Positions 1 through 7,970 of a stretch of 64,000 bases of DNA are shown here, in pieces. Source of the DNA: Phenylobacterium immobile (ATCC 35973) (GTDB lineage: Bacteria > Pseudomonadota > Alphaproteobacteria > Caulobacterales > Caulobacteraceae); the NCBI RefSeq assembly GCF_001375595.1, contig NZ_CVJQ01000001.1, positions 930,001-994,000 on the forward strand, read 5' to 3'. The stretch's first letter is position 1, and each line of letters begins with the position of its first letter. The position numbers were made by a program, and so were the translations under genes. The notes under the pieces were generated by a model. The model did not search any database. It was given only the letters and a program-made list of their open reading frames with translations, and had not been told where the DNA came from.

Positions 1-824
1 ATCTGCTCACGCAGGACCCGCGGACCGATCTCGTCCACCTCGCCAGGTTCTAACGTGCCGAGCGCAAACGGTCCGTAGGAGAGGCGCAGCAGGCGGTTCA
101 CCTTCAAGCCGACGGATTCCAGCACGCGGCGGACTTCGCGGTTCTTGCCCTCGGCCAGGGTGATGGTGATCCACAGGTTGGCGCCGGCTGGGCCCTCTTT
201 GGCCTTGTCCAACGTAGCTTCGATCGGGCCGTAGTGGACACCTTCGACGGTGACGCCGGCCTTCAGGGTGTCGAGCTTGGCCTGGGTGATCCGGCCGTGG
301 GCGCGCGCTCGGTAGCGCCGCGGCAGGGCCGTCGCCGGCAGCTCCAGAGCGCGCGCCAGTTCGCCGTCGTTGGTGAGCAGCAGCAGGCCTTCGGTGTTGA
401 TATCGAGCCGGCCGACCGAGATCAGACGCGGAAGTTCGCCGGGCAGATTGGCGAACACCGTTGGTCGACCCTGCGGGTCCTTGTGCGAGGTCACCAGGCC
501 AACCGGCTTGTGATAGCGGAACAGCCGCGTCGGCTCGGCGTCGCCGACCACTTCGCCGTCCACCGTCAGGATGTCGCCGGGTTCAACCTTGACCGCCGGC
601 GTCGTCAGCGTCTGGCCGTTGAGCGCCACGCGACCCTCGGCGATCAGCCGTTCTACGTCGCGGCGCGAGGCGACTCCGGCGCGGGCGAGCGCCTTGGCGA
701 CGCGTTCGCCCTCGCCGCCGGCGGCAAGGATGACGTCGTCATCGCCGTCGTCTTCGCCATTGTCTTGATGAGGCCGGGCTTGACCTGGGCGATAGGCGCC
801 GGTTCGTAGGGGATCGTGGACCAT
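1..824 (-). CDS. rluB: RluB/RsuA-family 23S rRNA pseudouridine synthase (partial, C-terminus off the left edge)
   Basis: Converts a uridine in 23S rRNA to pseudouridine (RluB/RsuA family). Reading the minus strand from the ATG at 822-824 gives a short acidic leader (EDDGDDD), then an S4 RNA-binding domain (VAKALARAGVASRRDVERL), then the catalytic domain with the family motif GRLDINTEGLLLL, whose Asp is the catalytic residue. The conserved block EGKNREVRRVLESVG follows near the window edge. The frame is open at base 1, so the C-terminus is missing because of the window boundary, not because the gene is broken. Its first 9 bases overlap the start of the divergent tadA. RluB and RluE/RluF-like members are hard to separate on sequence alone, so the substrate position is inferred. 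Confidence 0.88.
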   Translation of the reverse strand, partial: MVHDPLRTGAYRPGQARPHQDNGEDDGDDDVILAAGGEGERVAKALARAGVASRRDVERLIAEGRVALNGQTLTTPAVKVEPGDILTVDGEVVGDAEPTRLFRYHKPVGLVTSHKDPQGRPTVFANLPGELPRLISVGRLDINTEGLLLLTNDGELARALELPATALPRRYRARAHGRITQAKLDTLKAGVTVEGVHYGPIEATLDKAKEGPAGANLWITITLAEGKNREVRRVLESVGLKVNRLLRLSYGPFALGTLEPGEVDEIGPRVLREQ

Positions 825-1283
825 GATCATCGCACCATGCGCATCGCCCTTGAGGCGGCGCAAGCCGCAGCCGACGCAGGCGAGACGCCCGTCGGCGCCG
901 TCGTCTTCGATATCGTCACTGGCGAAGTAATCGCTCAAGCCGCGAACCGCCCGATCGCAAGCCACGATCCGACCGCCCACGCCGAGATCTTGGCCTTGCG
1001 GGCGGCGGCCCAAAAGCTCGGCAACTACCGGTTGACCGGCCTAGGCCTGGCGGTGACCCTTGAGCCTTGCGCGATGTGCGCGGGCGCCGTCAGCCATGCG
1101 CGCATCGGTCGGCTGGTGTTCGGGGCGACGGACCCGAAGGGCGGCGCAGTGGTCTCCGGGCCGAAATTCTTCGACCAGCCGACTTGCCACTGGCGCCCGG
1201 AGGTTGTCGCAGGCGTGCTCGCTGAAGAGGCGTCCGTGCTGCTAAAAAGCTTCTTCCGGGCGCGTCGGGGGACTCGCATTTGA
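816..1283 (+). CDS. tadA: tRNA-specific adenosine deaminase TadA
   Basis: Deaminates A34 of tRNA-Arg(ACG) to inosine at the wobble position. The 155-residue protein has the zinc/catalytic motif HAEI (His and the proton-shuttle Glu) and the second zinc motif PCAMCAGA, in the usual spacing for the cytidine-deaminase fold. The start taken is GTG at 816, giving MDHDHRTMRIAL. A run AGGGG just upstream could serve as ribosome binding site, although it lies only about 3 bases from the GTG. An internal ATG at 837 is possible but would remove part of helix 1. The gene is divergent from the RluB-type gene, and the two 5' ends overlap. Confidence 0.93.
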   Translation: MDHDHRTMRIALEAAQAAADAGETPVGAVVFDIVTGEVIAQAANRPIASHDPTAHAEILALRAAAQKLGNYRLTGLGLAVTLEPCAMCAGAVSHARIGRLVFGATDPKGGAVVSGPKFFDQPTCHWRPEVVAGVLAEEASVLLKSFFRARRGTRI

Positions 1284-1317
1284 GATAGTTTGTTTTTCTT
1301 CGGCCGAGGCCTTGCAT

Positions 1318-1420
1318 CTGAGCGGGGGAGGATTATTTCCGCGGCTGCCCAATCTGGGCGTTTCCTCCCAAGGAAGAACAAACTTTAAGGCTGGGCTCAC
1401 GCCCGGCCTTTTTTGTTTTT
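1318..1420 (+). ncRNA. Candidate small RNA (or structured tadA 3' UTR) with C-rich loop and intrinsic terminator
   Basis: The gap between tadA and the groESL promoter is not empty. It holds a hairpin GCCCA-ATC-TGGGC (1346-1359 region), then TTCC-[TCCCAA]-GGAA at 1362-1375 presenting a C-rich loop, then a strong intrinsic terminator at 1387-1420. A GGGGGAGGA stretch at 1324-1332 is complementary to TCCTCCC at 1363-1369, giving an alternative fold. Exposed C-rich (anti-Shine-Dalgarno-like) loops are typical of several alphaproteobacterial sRNAs. I cannot assign a family and see no clear dedicated promoter, so a processed tadA 3' end is equally possible. The 5' end given is an estimate. Confidence 0.35.
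1387..1420 (+). terminator. Rho-independent terminator downstream of tadA / candidate sRNA
   Basis: Stem AAGGCTGGGC / GCCCGGCCTT (10 bp, one G-T pair) with loop TCAC, followed by TTTTTTGTTTTT. It is the strongest intrinsic terminator in the window and separates upstream transcription from the groESL promoter. Confidence 0.85.
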
Positions 1421-1430
1421 ATCAGCCTTC

Positions 1431-1496
1431 CTTGACTCCGAACCGACTGGAACCTACTTCCGCCTCGCGTTGGCACTCGTGGCTGGCGACTGCTAA
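1431..1496 (+). promoter_or_regulatory. groESL promoter region with CIRCE operator (HrcA site)
   Basis: The CIRCE element is TTGGCACTC-N9-GACTGCTAA at 1470-1496. This is one mismatch per arm from the consensus TTAGCACTC-N9-GAGTGCTAA bound by the repressor HrcA. Just upstream, CTTGACTCC (1431-1439) and CCTACTTC (1453-1460) have the spacing of a promoter and resemble a heat-shock sigma-32 or housekeeping promoter. In Caulobacter groESL is known to use both sigma-32 and HrcA/CIRCE. The operator sits about 55 bp before the groES start, in the expected leader position. Confidence 0.8.
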
Positions 1497-1550
1497 CGGC
1501 AGTCGCCAATGGCTAAGGCCATCGCAGCAAATTCGGATGGAGAATAATAA

Positions 1551-1838
1551 ATGGCGTTTCGTCCCCTCGGAGACCGCGTCCTCGTCAAGCGTGTCGAGGA
1601 AGAGGAAAAGACCAAGGGCGGGATCATCATTCCCGACTCCGCGAAGGAAAAGCCGCAGGAAGGCGAAGTGATCGCCACCGGCCCCGGCGCCCGCGATGAC
1701 AGCGGCAAGATCCAGCCCCTCGACGTTAAGACGGGCGACCGCATCCTGTTCGGCAAGTGGTCGGGCACCGAGGTTCGCCTCGAAGGCCAAGACCTGCTGA
1801 TCATGAAGGAAAGCGACATCCTGGGCGTGGTCTCCTGA
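1551..1838 (+). CDS. groES: Co-chaperonin GroES
   Basis: The 95-residue heptameric lid of the GroEL chaperonin. The sequence starts [14 protein letters not shown] and contains the mobile-loop region [10 protein letters not shown] that contacts GroEL. It ends in the usual [10 protein letters not shown]-type C-terminus. The ATG at 1551 follows a GGATGGAGAA ribosome binding region at the normal distance. It is the first gene of the CIRCE-controlled groESL operon, 59 bp before groEL. Length and motifs are standard. Confidence 0.98.
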   Translation: MAFRPLGDRVLVKRVEEEEKTKGGIIIPDSAKEKPQEGEVIATGPGARDDSGKIQPLDVKTGDRILFGKWSGTEVRLEGQDLLIMKESDILGVVS

Positions 1839-1882
1839 TCGGCCGAGCCGACCTTTAGAGACCCCTCCCGGACATCCCCTAG

Positions 1883-3541
<1,659 letters not shown>

Positions 3542-3568
3542 GTCCGATCCACTCGAGCGAAATGAAGG

Positions 3569-3597
3569 GGGCGGGGCCGCGAGGTCCCGCCCTTTTT
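3569..3597 (+). terminator. Intrinsic terminator of groESL
   Basis: Stem GGGCGGGGCC / GGTCCCGCCC with loop GCGA (3569-3592), followed by a five-T run. It lies 28 bp after the groEL stop and directly before the convergent gene that ends at 3598. Confidence 0.88.
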
Positions 3598-4101
3598 CTA
3601 TGGCGCGCGCAGCTGGACGATGACCGCAGGCCAAGTGAGGACACCTTGCAGGGCGCGCAGGTCGCCGGCCTGGCGGGTGAGTTCCAGCGCCTGCTCATCG
3701 CGGGCGGCGGCTGCGTTCAAGGCGCACTCCGACGCCCAGGGCGCAAAGCGGCGATGGCCGCTCAGCGCCGCGCGCGCGGCGTGGACAACGGCGGCGAGGG
3801 CTGCGTCATAGGCGGTCTCGAAGGCGGGATCGTTGTCGCGCAGGATCCGGTCTGAGACCGCCTGCACGCGCGCCGGACCGAGGCGGTGCGGCTCGCCGAC
3901 AAGCGAAGCCCAGACATCATCCAGCAGATGGGACGCCTCTGACAGGCTCTCGTGCGGCGCGGCGGCGATCAGGCGTTGGGCGCAGGCCGCGGCGAAGGCC
4001 GCCCGCCCCGCGCGGTTGAGCCGCATGGACTGGCCCTGAATGCGCCGCGCCTCGGCCTTGGGCGTCCGGGGCCGCCGGCCAAGCCGAAGAGTCCAGTGCA
4101 T
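3598..4101 (-). CDS. Hypothetical protein, 167 aa
   Basis: Function not recognised. The protein is basic at its N-terminus and otherwise mostly helical and Ala/Arg-rich, with no signal peptide or membrane segment. A conserved-looking core (LSEASHLLDDVWASL, then FAPWASECALNAAAARDEQ) suggests a soluble helical domain. The start chosen is the ATG at 4099-4101, whose A overlaps the TGA stop of the upstream membrane-protein gene (TGATG). Translation of the two is therefore probably coupled. It converges on groEL and uses the other side of the same terminator region. An internal start at MRLNRAGRAAF is possible. Confidence 0.6.
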   Translation of the reverse strand: MHWTLRLGRRPRTPKAEARRIQGQSMRLNRAGRAAFAAACAQRLIAAAPHESLSEASHLLDDVWASLVGEPHRLGPARVQAVSDRILRDNDPAFETAYDAALAAVVHAARAALSGHRRFAPWASECALNAAAARDEQALELTRQAGDLRALQGVLTWPAVIVQLRAP

Positions 4102-4457
4102 CAGCGGCGGCCGCCGTCCTTCAGCAGGGCTGCGGCGATCCAGCTCGCGATGCCGGTGACGATGGCGGCGCCGATACCAGCCAGCAGACCATCGACGTAG
4201 AAGCCGCTCAGGAGGACGGCGACCAGACCGATCATGGCGGCGTTCACGACCAGCAGGAACAGGCCAAGCGTCAGCAGGGTAAGCGGCAGGGTCAGAAAGA
4301 AGACCACGGGCCTCACGAACGCGTTGACCACGCCAAGCAGGAGCGCGGCCGCCGCCAACGATGGGAACGAGGAATAACCCACGCCGGGGACGATCTTGGC
4401 GGCGACCCAAAGGCCGACAGCGGCGAAGATCGCGCGAACGAAAAATCTCATCAGCAT
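4101..4457 (-). CDS. Small four-helix membrane protein, phage-holin-IV/YvlD-like family
   Basis: A 118-residue integral membrane protein with about four hydrophobic segments and a short charged C-terminus (LLKDGGRR). The pattern NAFVRPVVFFLTLPLTLLTLGLF is typical of the bacterial 'phage holin family 4 / YvlD-like' proteins. Despite the name these are chromosomal proteins of unknown function, not lysis proteins, and nothing phage-like lies nearby. It starts at the ATG at 4455-4457 (a second ATG lies two codons in). It is coupled by TGATG to the next gene. Confidence 0.75.
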   Translation of the reverse strand: MLMRFFVRAIFAAVGLWVAAKIVPGVGYSSFPSLAAAALLLGVVNAFVRPVVFFLTLPLTLLTLGLFLLVVNAAMIGLVAVLLSGFYVDGLLAGIGAAIVTGIASWIAAALLKDGGRR

Positions 4458-4635
4458 GACGGCGGGCTCCTGCTCAAGCTTCGCCCCCTTTGTCCTCGCC
4501 TATTGTGCCGACTTCAAGCCGCTCGGCGCGCCCGCCGGGCTGACTTGACCCCGGGAAGGGTCGATCTCCGTCGCGGCTGCCGCGTCAATCGAAGCGCGGG
4601 CGAAGCGCGGCGTTCGCGGCGCTATGCCGCTGACA

Positions 4636-5466
4636 TCAGGCGCCCTGCGGCAGGGGCACGGTTTGCGAGAGGCGCCCGCCCATGCGGATCGGCTCGACCC
4701 GGCGGGCGAGGCCGGTTTTCGGGTCGGTCTCGACATACACGCCGCAAATGGTCGCCGGTCCCTCGGCGGGTCTGTAACGGCCGCCGGAGATGCGGGTGGT
4801 GAACCGACGTAGCGGTTCTTCCTTCTGGTTGCCGATGACGCTGTCGTAGTCGGCGCAGGCGCCGGCGTCGGTCTGGTAGGCGGTGCCGCCCGTCAGGATC
4901 TGGCAGTCGGCGGTCGGCACATGGGTGTGGGTGCCGACAACCAGACTGGCGCGGCCGTCGCAGAAGTGACCCATGGCCATCTTCTCGGACGTGGCTTCAG
5001 CGTGCATGTCGACGATGATCGCGTCGGACACCATGCCCAGCGGCGAGGCCTCAAGCGCCTTGTCCACGGCGGCGAAGGGATCGTCCAGGGCGTCCATGTG
5101 CACGCGGCCCAGCAGATTGATGACCACGACGCGATGGCCAGCCTGGGTCTCAAACAGCTGCACGCCGCGGCCGGGCGCCGAGGCCAGGACCGGATAGTTA
5201 AGGGGCCGGATCAGACGCGGCTCGCGGACGATGTAGGTCAGGGCTTCCTTCTGGTCCCAGGAGTGGTTGCCGAGCGTTAGGCAATCCGCTCCGGCGTCAA
5301 AAAGCTCCCGCGCGGTGGATTCGGTGATGCCGAAACCGGCGGCGGCGTTCTCGGCGTTGACGATCACAAAGTCGAGGCCAAGGTCGCGCTTCAGCCCAGG
5401 CAGGTGCTCCGCCACGCCGTCGCGGCCGGACCGGCCAACCACATCACCGAAGAACGCAAATTTCAT
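4636..5466 (-). CDS. ymdB: YmdB-family metallophosphoesterase (TIGR00282)
   Basis: A 276-residue dimetal phosphodiesterase of the YmdB family, with phosphodiesterase activity on 2',3'-cyclic nucleotides reported for Bacillus YmdB. Metal-binding motifs are visible in order: GDVVGRSGR at the N-terminus, VNAENAAAGFG, LGNHSWDQKE, VDMHAEATSEK and VGTHTHVPTAD. The length is normal. It lies 9 bp downstream of fau in the same direction, the common fau-ymdB order in alphaproteobacteria, so the two are probably co-transcribed. Confidence 0.92.
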   Translation of the reverse strand: MKFAFFGDVVGRSGRDGVAEHLPGLKRDLGLDFVIVNAENAAAGFGITESTARELFDAGADCLTLGNHSWDQKEALTYIVREPRLIRPLNYPVLASAPGRGVQLFETQAGHRVVVINLLGRVHMDALDDPFAAVDKALEASPLGMVSDAIIVDMHAEATSEKMAMGHFCDGRASLVVGTHTHVPTADCQILTGGTAYQTDAGACADYDSVIGNQKEEPLRRFTTRISGGRYRPAEGPATICGVYVETDPKTGLARRVEPIRMGGRLSQTVPLPQGA

Positions 5467-5475
5467 GAGGCTTCC

Positions 5476-6039
5476 TTACCCGACGACGATGTAGCCCGTC
5501 TCGGTCAGGATGGCGTCGAGGCGCTGGTCGTGGGCCTCCAGCGCAAGTTCCTCGACTTCCTGGCCCGCGTAAGCCAGGCCCAGCACGAAAACAGGGCCCG
5601 TCGCGCGCAAGGCCGCCAGGGCTCGATCATAGTGGCCGCCGCCCTGGCCCAACCGCCCGCCTGCGCGGTCGAAAGCGAGGAGCGGGCAGATCACCAGCTG
5701 GGGGACGACGAGCGTGGCGTTCTCGAGCGGCGCAGGCACGCCGAAGCTGTCGGGCGCCAAGGCTTCGCCCGGTCGCCAAGCGCGAAAGGCCAGAGGCGCG
5801 CCTCGGGTCGCGACGGGCAGGGTGCTGACCGCCCCCGTTTCCAGGAGGCGGGTCATCAGCGGCTGGGGATCCATTTCCGATCCGGCCGCGCGATAGCCGC
5901 TGAAAGTGGAATAGGCCGGCAGACGATCGAGGGGCATTCGCTCCGCCGCGCGGTCGCTGGCGCTGGGATCGGCGGCGGCGAGGGCGGCGCGCACCTTGCG
6001 CATCCGGGCGCGCAACAAGCGCTTGTCGTCAGGGTTCAC
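5476..6039 (-). CDS. fau: 5-formyltetrahydrofolate cyclo-ligase
   Basis: Converts 5-formyl-THF and ATP to 5,10-methenyl-THF, returning a storage folate to the one-carbon pool. The 187-residue product has the family signature GRLGQGGGHYDRAL (substrate/ATP loop) and PLLAFD. The start chosen is GTG at 6037-6039 (NPDDKRLL...), preceded by GAGGGCGG. Longer readings would run into the 6S RNA and are rejected. 6S RNA sits directly upstream on the same strand, the widespread ssrS-fau linkage. The gene also fits with the glycine cleavage operon elsewhere in the window, which feeds the same pool. Confidence 0.93.
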   Translation of the reverse strand: MNPDDKRLLRARMRKVRAALAAADPSASDRAAERMPLDRLPAYSTFSGYRAAGSEMDPQPLMTRLLETGAVSTLPVATRGAPLAFRAWRPGEALAPDSFGVPAPLENATLVVPQLVICPLLAFDRAGGRLGQGGGHYDRALAALRATGPVFVLGLAYAGQEVEELALEAHDQRLDAILTETGYIVVG

Positions 6040-6043
6040 CCGT

Positions 6044-6178
6044 CCGCCCTCAACGGGAAAGGGTGGCGGCGCCGCAGAGACCGTGAAGGACAGTTCAATT
6101 CCCTCGACCTGGCTAACCAGGTGGGCGCCGTGTGCCCAAGACCACGGTCCGGGGCAGGGACAGCTCCCTTTGAGTGAA
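6044..6178 (-). ncRNA. ssrS: 6S RNA (ssrS), RNA polymerase-binding regulator
   Basis: 6S RNA mimics an open promoter and binds sigma-70 RNA polymerase. On the minus strand the region folds as one long interrupted hairpin. The closing stem pairs CTCAAAGGG (6166-6174) with TTTCCC-GTTGAG (6049-6060). A middle stem pairs GACCGTG with CACGGTC. Within it lie GGGC-ACACGGC-GCCC and ACCTGG-TTAG-CCAGGT. The ACACGG(C/T)GCCCACCTGG block is the part I recognise from alphaproteobacterial 6S RNAs. Position directly 5' of fau agrees with the conserved synteny. Ends are estimated from the closing helix, and the true RNA may be somewhat longer. Confidence 0.8.
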
Positions 6179-6309
6179 TTAAGGTCGCTGGAATTAGTTT
6201 GCCTTCGACGTGAGCCGCAGCAGGACCCGCCGACGAAGAAGATAGGGATTGGCGAAGCGCATCTCAACCCGCGCTTTCATCCGACGGCGCGCCAGCCTAT
6301 CTGTCAGGC

Positions 6310-7350
6310 GTGCTTTCCGAACCGCCGCTCCCGACCCTGAGCCTTTCGCGCCAGGCCGCCGACCTCGCCGCTGACCTGATGCGGCCAAAGGCGTGGATCT
6401 ATTGGCTGGACCTCTGTGTCACCGCGACGGTGCTCTACGCCGCCCTTTGGCTGGCGATGACCCTGGCCGCGCCGTTCGCTTGGCCCGCGGGCCTCGTCGC
6501 TGCGCTCGCGCTCTACCGCGCGATCAGCTTCATACATGAACTAACCCATCAGCGCCGTGACCAGTTGCCAGGCTTCCACGCCGGCTGGAACCTCCTGATC
6601 GGCGTTCCTTTTTTGACGCCGTCGTTTCTTTACGAAGGCGTTCACCAGTTGCACCACGCCAAGGATCGCTACGGCACGGCGCGCGACCCGGAGTACCATC
6701 CCTTGGCCCGCCGGCCGCTGGGCGAGTTGGCGGCTTTCCTTGGCGTCGCTCTGCTGGCGCCGCTGGGTGTTTTCCTGCGCTTCGGAGTGCTGGCGCCGCT
6801 CGGGTTCGTCATTCCGCCGGTGCGTCGCTTCGCTATCGCCAAGGCCTCTGGCATGGTCATCAACACCGGCTTCGCCCGCGAGGACTTCGATCGAGCCGCC
6901 CGAGCGCCCTGGCTTGCCCAGGAGATCGCCTGCTGGCTCTGGAGTTGGACGTTGATCGCGATGGTGGCCGCCGGCGTCATGCCAGTGCGGGCCTTCCTGA
7001 TCGCGCTCGCGGTCTTCGCGGCCATGACGTTCATCAACCAGCTGCGCACGGCGGTGGCCCACTACTGGGAGAATGACGGAGAGCCTATGAGCTTCGAGGC
7101 TCAGTTCGCCGACACGGTGAACGTGCCGCCGCCAGCGCTCTTGCCGGTGATCTGGGCGCCGGTCGGGTTGCGCTACCACGCCCTGCACCACCTGTTGCCG
7201 CGGACGCCCTATCACAACCTGGGCGAGGCCCATCGCCGGCTGGTCGCCGCCCTGCCGCCGGGCGGCCTTTACGATCAAGTGGCCCAGCCCGAACTTGCGC
7301 CGGCCCTCGGCCGGTTGATCCGACGCGCGCGCGCATCCCAGGGCGCGTGA
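6310..7350 (+). CDS. Membrane fatty acid desaturase family protein
   Basis: A 346-residue integral-membrane di-iron desaturase/hydroxylase. Three histidine boxes are present: HELTHQ (around residue 76), HQLHH (around 115) and HALHH (around 294). Several hydrophobic segments lie between them. This arrangement fits acyl-lipid desaturases, although the substrate cannot be told from sequence. The start is GTG at 6310, in the 130-bp gap after the divergent 6S RNA. Its last codons overlap the start of the acetyltransferase gene by 4 bp, so the two are probably co-translated and may act on the same lipid or envelope product. Confidence 0.85.
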   Translation: MLSEPPLPTLSLSRQAADLAADLMRPKAWIYWLDLCVTATVLYAALWLAMTLAAPFAWPAGLVAALALYRAISFIHELTHQRRDQLPGFHAGWNLLIGVPFLTPSFLYEGVHQLHHAKDRYGTARDPEYHPLARRPLGELAAFLGVALLAPLGVFLRFGVLAPLGFVIPPVRRFAIAKASGMVINTGFAREDFDRAARAPWLAQEIACWLWSWTLIAMVAAGVMPVRAFLIALAVFAAMTFINQLRTAVAHYWENDGEPMSFEAQFADTVNVPPPALLPVIWAPVGLRYHALHHLLPRTPYHNLGEAHRRLVAALPPGGLYDQVAQPELAPALGRLIRRARASQGA

Positions 7351-7901
7351 GCGAGCGCACCGAAAAGCAGAAGATGCTGGCCGGCGAGCTCTACTACGCC
7401 GGTGATCCTGAGTTGCAGGCCGATATGGTCGCGACCCACGTTTGGCTCGCGCGCTTCAACGCGAGCCTCGCCCAGTCGGTCGCCGCGCGCCGCGAAATCC
7501 TTGCCGAACGGCTCGCCGTTGTGGGCGAGGGAGTCGATCTGCGCCCGCCGTTCCACTGCGACTATGGCTTCAACATCCGCCTGGGCGACGGCGTCTTCAT
7601 GAACTTCAACTGCGTGATCCTCGATGTGGCGCCGGTGACCATCGGTGATCGCACCGCGGTGGGTCCGGGCGTGCAGATCCTCACCGCCGATCATCCGCGC
7701 GATCCGGAGACTCGCCGCATGGGCCTGGAGTTCGGCCGGCCGGTGCGCATTGGCGCCGACGTCTGGATCGGTGGCGGCGCGTTGATCCTGCCTGGCGTGA
7801 CCATCGGCGACGGAGCAGTGATCGGCGCGGGCGCTGTCGTCACCCGTGATGTGCCCGCGGGCGCGACGGCGGTCGGCAACCCGGCGCGCGTCAAGGCTTG
7901 A
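7347..7901 (+). CDS. Sugar O-acetyltransferase, Maa/NodL (LbetaH) family
   Basis: A 184-residue acetyl-CoA-dependent O-acetyltransferase of the maltose-acetyltransferase/NodL family. The N-terminal Maa domain is seen in KQKMLAGELYYAGDPEL. It is followed by left-handed beta-helix hexapeptide repeats, catalytic His in the TADH block, and the C-terminal PGVTIGDGAVIGAGAVVTR and GNPARV motifs. The acceptor could be a sugar or a lipid-linked sugar. The GTG start overlaps the desaturase stop (GCGTGA), indicating translational coupling. Confidence 0.88.
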   Translation: MSERTEKQKMLAGELYYAGDPELQADMVATHVWLARFNASLAQSVAARREILAERLAVVGEGVDLRPPFHCDYGFNIRLGDGVFMNFNCVILDVAPVTIGDRTAVGPGVQILTADHPRDPETRRMGLEFGRPVRIGADVWIGGGALILPGVTIGDGAVIGAGAVVTRDVPAGATAVGNPARVKA

Positions 7902-7970
7902 CCGCAACGCCCCCGGGCCAACGAATGGCTGAAGGCGCCGCCAGAGCGCCGCAGAGCCTTGGGGGATGGA

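Noticed and set aside
234-809. Plus-strand 191-codon frame in the RluB-type gene
   Set aside because: The minus strand encodes a clear pseudouridine synthase with S4 and catalytic motifs throughout this region.
4101-4457. Possible prophage remnant because of a 'phage holin' type protein
   Set aside because: The family name is historical. No lysin, capsid, integrase or att site lies nearby, and neighbours are core genes.
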